Of a stretch of DNA of 51,071 nucleotides, positions 49,387 through 51,071 are shown piece after piece. This DNA is from an uncultured Eggerthellaceae bacterium. GTDB lineage: Bacteria > Actinomycetota > Coriobacteriia > Coriobacteriales > Eggerthellaceae. Each line of letters begins with the position of its first letter. Position 1 is the stretch's first letter. Both the position numbers and the translations under genes were made by a program. The stretch is from the NCBI GenBank assembly GCA_910588435.1, contig CAJUPL010000010.1, positions 1 through 51,071 of the forward strand, given 5' to 3'. The notes below the pieces were generated by a model, which did no database searches, was not told the DNA's origin, and worked only from the letters and a program-made list of their open reading frames with translations.

Positions 49387-50169
49387 CTATGATTCAGCTG
49401 TTGCCAATGCCTCTATGGGCTTCTCTTCGGGGCAAAGCGGAGGCACGATGCCTGTGCGCGCCTCTGGTACCAGCCATGCCAAGGGACCCAGCAGCTTGCC
49501 GAAGACGCGGACCATCGGCCCCACCAACAGCGCACCGATGATGGTCCCTTCGCGTACCTGGTAGATGCCGCCCAAGAAGGCCAGCGAAGAGATCACAGCT
49601 AGGCACACGAGCGACACATCCCACGCCATCTTGCAGCTGCTGAAGCGCTTCTTCGAAACATACGAGATGACTTGAACCGCAGCGTCTCCCGGCGTCATCA
49701 GCAGGTCTGACGCAAGCTGCACGCGTATGCCGAACGCAAGGAGGAGCACGGATGCCAGCACATAGATCAGCTGCTGGATGTATGAATCAAGAGGCAGCGC
49801 GCCGAATATCCAGAGCCAGGCATCCACGGATACAGACAACACGATGAACAGCGGGATCTGCAAGAACTGGATGGGATTGAAGCGTTTCCTCAGCAGCGCG
49901 ATCTCAAGGAGGAAGAACAGCGCATTGAAGACGAACGTCCACATGCCCATGGTGAGCGGAAGCCCCATCTGCTCCCCTACCTCCGTATACACAGCTGCCA
50001 TGCTGGATATCGGGGATGTGCCCAGGCTGGCGTATTTGGCAAGCGCGATCCCCGCTCCGATGGATATCAGCCCGGCGAACATGACGACGACACGCAACGC
50101 CAGATTCGTCGCGGGCTTGCCGAATGCGCGCGTCCATGCACCTTTGAAGCTTTCAAGACCTCTTCTCAT
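49387..50169 (-). CDS. YczE/YitT-like integral membrane protein
   Basis: About 260 residues from ATG 50169 with about six helices. The start RVVVMFAGLISIGAGIALAKYASLGTSPISS, then GMWTFVFNALFFLLEIALLRKRF, matches the YczE-type membrane family (DUF6198-like), of unknown biochemical role. MTPGDAAVQVISYVSKKRF is a conserved-looking loop. No strong ribosome site is present, so translation may start elsewhere. The frame runs open further upstream into a repeat and is not used. Its end faces a REP and the PQ-loop gene. Confidence 0.82.
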   Translation of the reverse strand: MRRGLESFKGAWTRAFGKPATNLALRVVVMFAGLISIGAGIALAKYASLGTSPISSMAAVYTEVGEQMGLPLTMGMWTFVFNALFFLLEIALLRKRFNPIQFLQIPLFIVLSVSVDAWLWIFGALPLDSYIQQLIYVLASVLLLAFGIRVQLASDLLMTPGDAAVQVISYVSKKRFSSCKMAWDVSLVCLAVISSLAFLGGIYQVREGTIIGALLVGPMVRVFGKLLGPLAWLVPEARTGIVPPLCPEEKPIEALATAES

Positions 50170-50252
50170 GGAGCTGATTCTAATGTCTGCTTTGGCCCCA
50201 TTTGCATCGCACTTTCGGCGAACGAGAAAGGCTCGAACGCGAGATAACCTGG

Positions 50253-50300
50253 CTAATGACACTGCCCAGGGGGCTTTGGCATTGACCTGATGGAGCATCA
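50253..50300 (+). repeat. Degenerate REP remnant
   Basis: TAATGACA-CTGCCCAGGGGGCTTTGG-CATTGACCTGATGGAGCATCATT keeps the AATGACA and CATTGACC arms and the trailing ATCATT of the REP consensus, but the loop and outer arms are altered. It is probably a decayed copy. Confidence 0.6.
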
Positions 50301-50331
50301 TTTGGTTGCCTCTTCCTGAAGACAACCTTTC

Positions 50332-50690
50332 TTTCCTGTGGGCGTTCGCATTGCAGCCGCAGCTGTGCGCTAGCACAGCGAAATGAGAGGCACCCAAGGT
50401 GCACTTCCTCGCCATGCGAATGAATTTTCGCATGGCTCAGGGCGCGAAGCCCGAAACACCCGGATTGGTGGTCTGCGCCAGGCTAGGTAGCCTGAGCTAG
50501 TGCTGGCATCCGGGTGTTCGCGGACTGACGTCCGCGTTACGTTGCACTAGCGTGCAACTGCGTCTCCGATGGAGACGCCCACATGGTAGAAGGGGCAATC
50601 CTGCGGCTGCAATGCAGCCGCCCACATGGGAGGAAGTCAATGCTGCGCTTGCAATGCAAGCGCCCACATTGGGGGGGGAGCCGCCCCACA
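50332..50690 (+). repeat. Family H multi-hairpin element, copy 7
   Basis: Entry hairpin GCGTTCGC/GCAGCCGC, whose arms no longer match (two mismatches and one G-T pair). Then GCTGTGC/GCACAGC, GCCATGCGA/TCGCATGGC, GGGC/GCCC, the outer stem CACCCGGAT/ATCCGGGTG around CAGGCT/AGCCTG, CGCGGAC/GTCCGCG and TTGCAC/GTGCAA. Terminal hairpins are GCGTCTCC/GGAGACGC (loop GAT), GCGGCTGC/GCAGCCGC and GCGCTTGC/GCAAGCGC. Several stems here differ in sequence from all other copies yet still pair. Confidence 0.85.
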
Positions 50691-50728
50691 GGAGATGTTT
50701 CCCTCGGAACGGGGCGCGTGAGCGCCCC

Positions 50729-50780
50729 AAGGCCGCTACTTTGCTTGTGCTTGCACATGCAAAGTTAAAGGCCGCAATAA
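50729..50780 (+). repeat. Family F framed hairpin, copy D
   Basis: AAGGCCGC (50729-50736), TA, stem CTTTGC/GCAAAG continued after a T-T mismatch by TGTG/CACA, TT, AAGGCCGC (50768-50775), then AATAAA. It is preceded by GGGGCGC/GCGCCCC (50711-50728) and followed by GCGGGCAC/GTGCCCGC and the GAGCGGAGCGAGGCCGAAGG tail. Confidence 0.8.
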
Positions 50781-50849
50781 AAGGAGCGGGCACATAGTGC
50801 CCGCGACACCGGACCGAGCGGAGCGAGGCCGAAGGATGAGGATGCAACC

Positions 50850-50920
50850 CAATATATGACCCAGAAGGTCAATGACATTAAGCACGGGGAATTGTCATTG
50901 ACCTAATTGGTCATAATTAG
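50850..50920 (+). repeat. REP palindrome, forward, between two family F copies
   Basis: AATATATGACCCAGA-AGGTCAATGACA, loop TTAAGCACGGGGAAT, TGTCATTGACC-TAATTGGTCATAATTA. It is followed at once by a further half-arm GGTCAATGACA (50920-50930), which leads directly into family F copy E. Confidence 0.9.
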
Positions 50921-50932
50921 GTCAATGACACC

Positions 50933-50985
50933 AAGGCCGCTACTTTGAACAGCAGGGATGCTGTTCAAAGTTAAAGGCCGCAGTG
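50933..50985 (+). repeat. Family F framed hairpin, copy E
   Basis: AAGGCCGC (50933-50940), TA, a perfect 12-bp stem CTTTGAACAGCA/TGCTGTTCAAAG with GGGA loop, TT, AAGGCCGC (50974-50981). The hairpin GCGCGGC/GCCGCGT and the GGTTTACCGAGCGGAGCGAG tail follow, up to 51040. It is the most regular copy of the family. Confidence 0.82.
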
Positions 50986-51071
50986 AATGAAGCGCGGCGT
51001 GAGCCGCGTAAGGTTTACCGAGCGGAGCGAGGCCGAAGGATCCGGTAGGTTTGGCAGGTGACGATCCTCAG

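Noticed and set aside
50170..50433. N-terminal extension of the YczE-like protein by 88 residues
   Set aside because: It would be translated from repeat and REP remnant DNA and adds no membrane or family feature.

Overview
The window reads as a chromosomal segment of a Coriobacteriia actinobacterium, most likely family Eggerthellaceae. This rests on gene content, not on any search. The signs are a dnaK-grpE-dnaJ-hspR-clpB heat-shock block of the actinobacterial HspR type, a regulator fusing about 12 membrane helices to a LuxR helix-turn-helix (a hallmark of that family), a DMSO-reductase-family molybdoenzyme with a small Fe-S partner, and a high-GC base composition. Genus and species cannot be read from it.

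Layout. 1-480: hairpin repeats and tRNA-Pro. 481-8789 (minus): a large TPR protein, purH, an xdhC-like gene, purN, purM, a class B sortase and a 39-residue membrane peptide. 8857-15830 (minus): the clpB/hspR/dnaJ/grpE/dnaK stress block with a clear promoter. 15921-16894: a RAYT (REP-associated tyrosine transposase) between two inverted REP palindromes. 16951-19179 (minus): ferredoxin, hypE, nikR and a small unknown gene. 19252-22775 (plus): an unknown gene, ispD, ispF, cysS and tRNA-Gln, followed by a duplicated tRNA 3' end. 23619-24902: brnQ. 24953-29733 (minus): a five-gene surface-protein operon with two LPXTG-like anchors and two TasA/camelysin-like proteins. 30572-34366: Wzy-like polymerase/ligase, amidase and a drug exporter. 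34634-40213: amidohydrolase, an unknown membrane protein and two LuxR-type regulators. 40583-43794: ldh, cysK and a LysR regulator. 43951-46766 (minus): molybdoenzyme with Fe-S subunit. 47457-50169: a terminator-type riboswitch candidate ahead of a SugE/Gdx guanidinium exporter, another LysR, a PQ-loop-like protein and a YczE-type membrane protein.

The unusual content is in the gaps between operons. Three repeat families fill almost every long intergenic stretch: (i) REP palindromes of about 70 bp, probably served by the local RAYT; (ii) 'family H', a multi-stem element of about 200-400 bp in seven copies whose stems keep pairing although their sequences differ; (iii) 'family F', a hairpin with a freely varying stem set between two direct AAGGCCGC repeats, in five copies. 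Where F accompanies H it lies downstream of it, and every H and F copy here lies on the same strand. I know no described family matching H or F; they are the best candidates for something new. The names H and F are mine.
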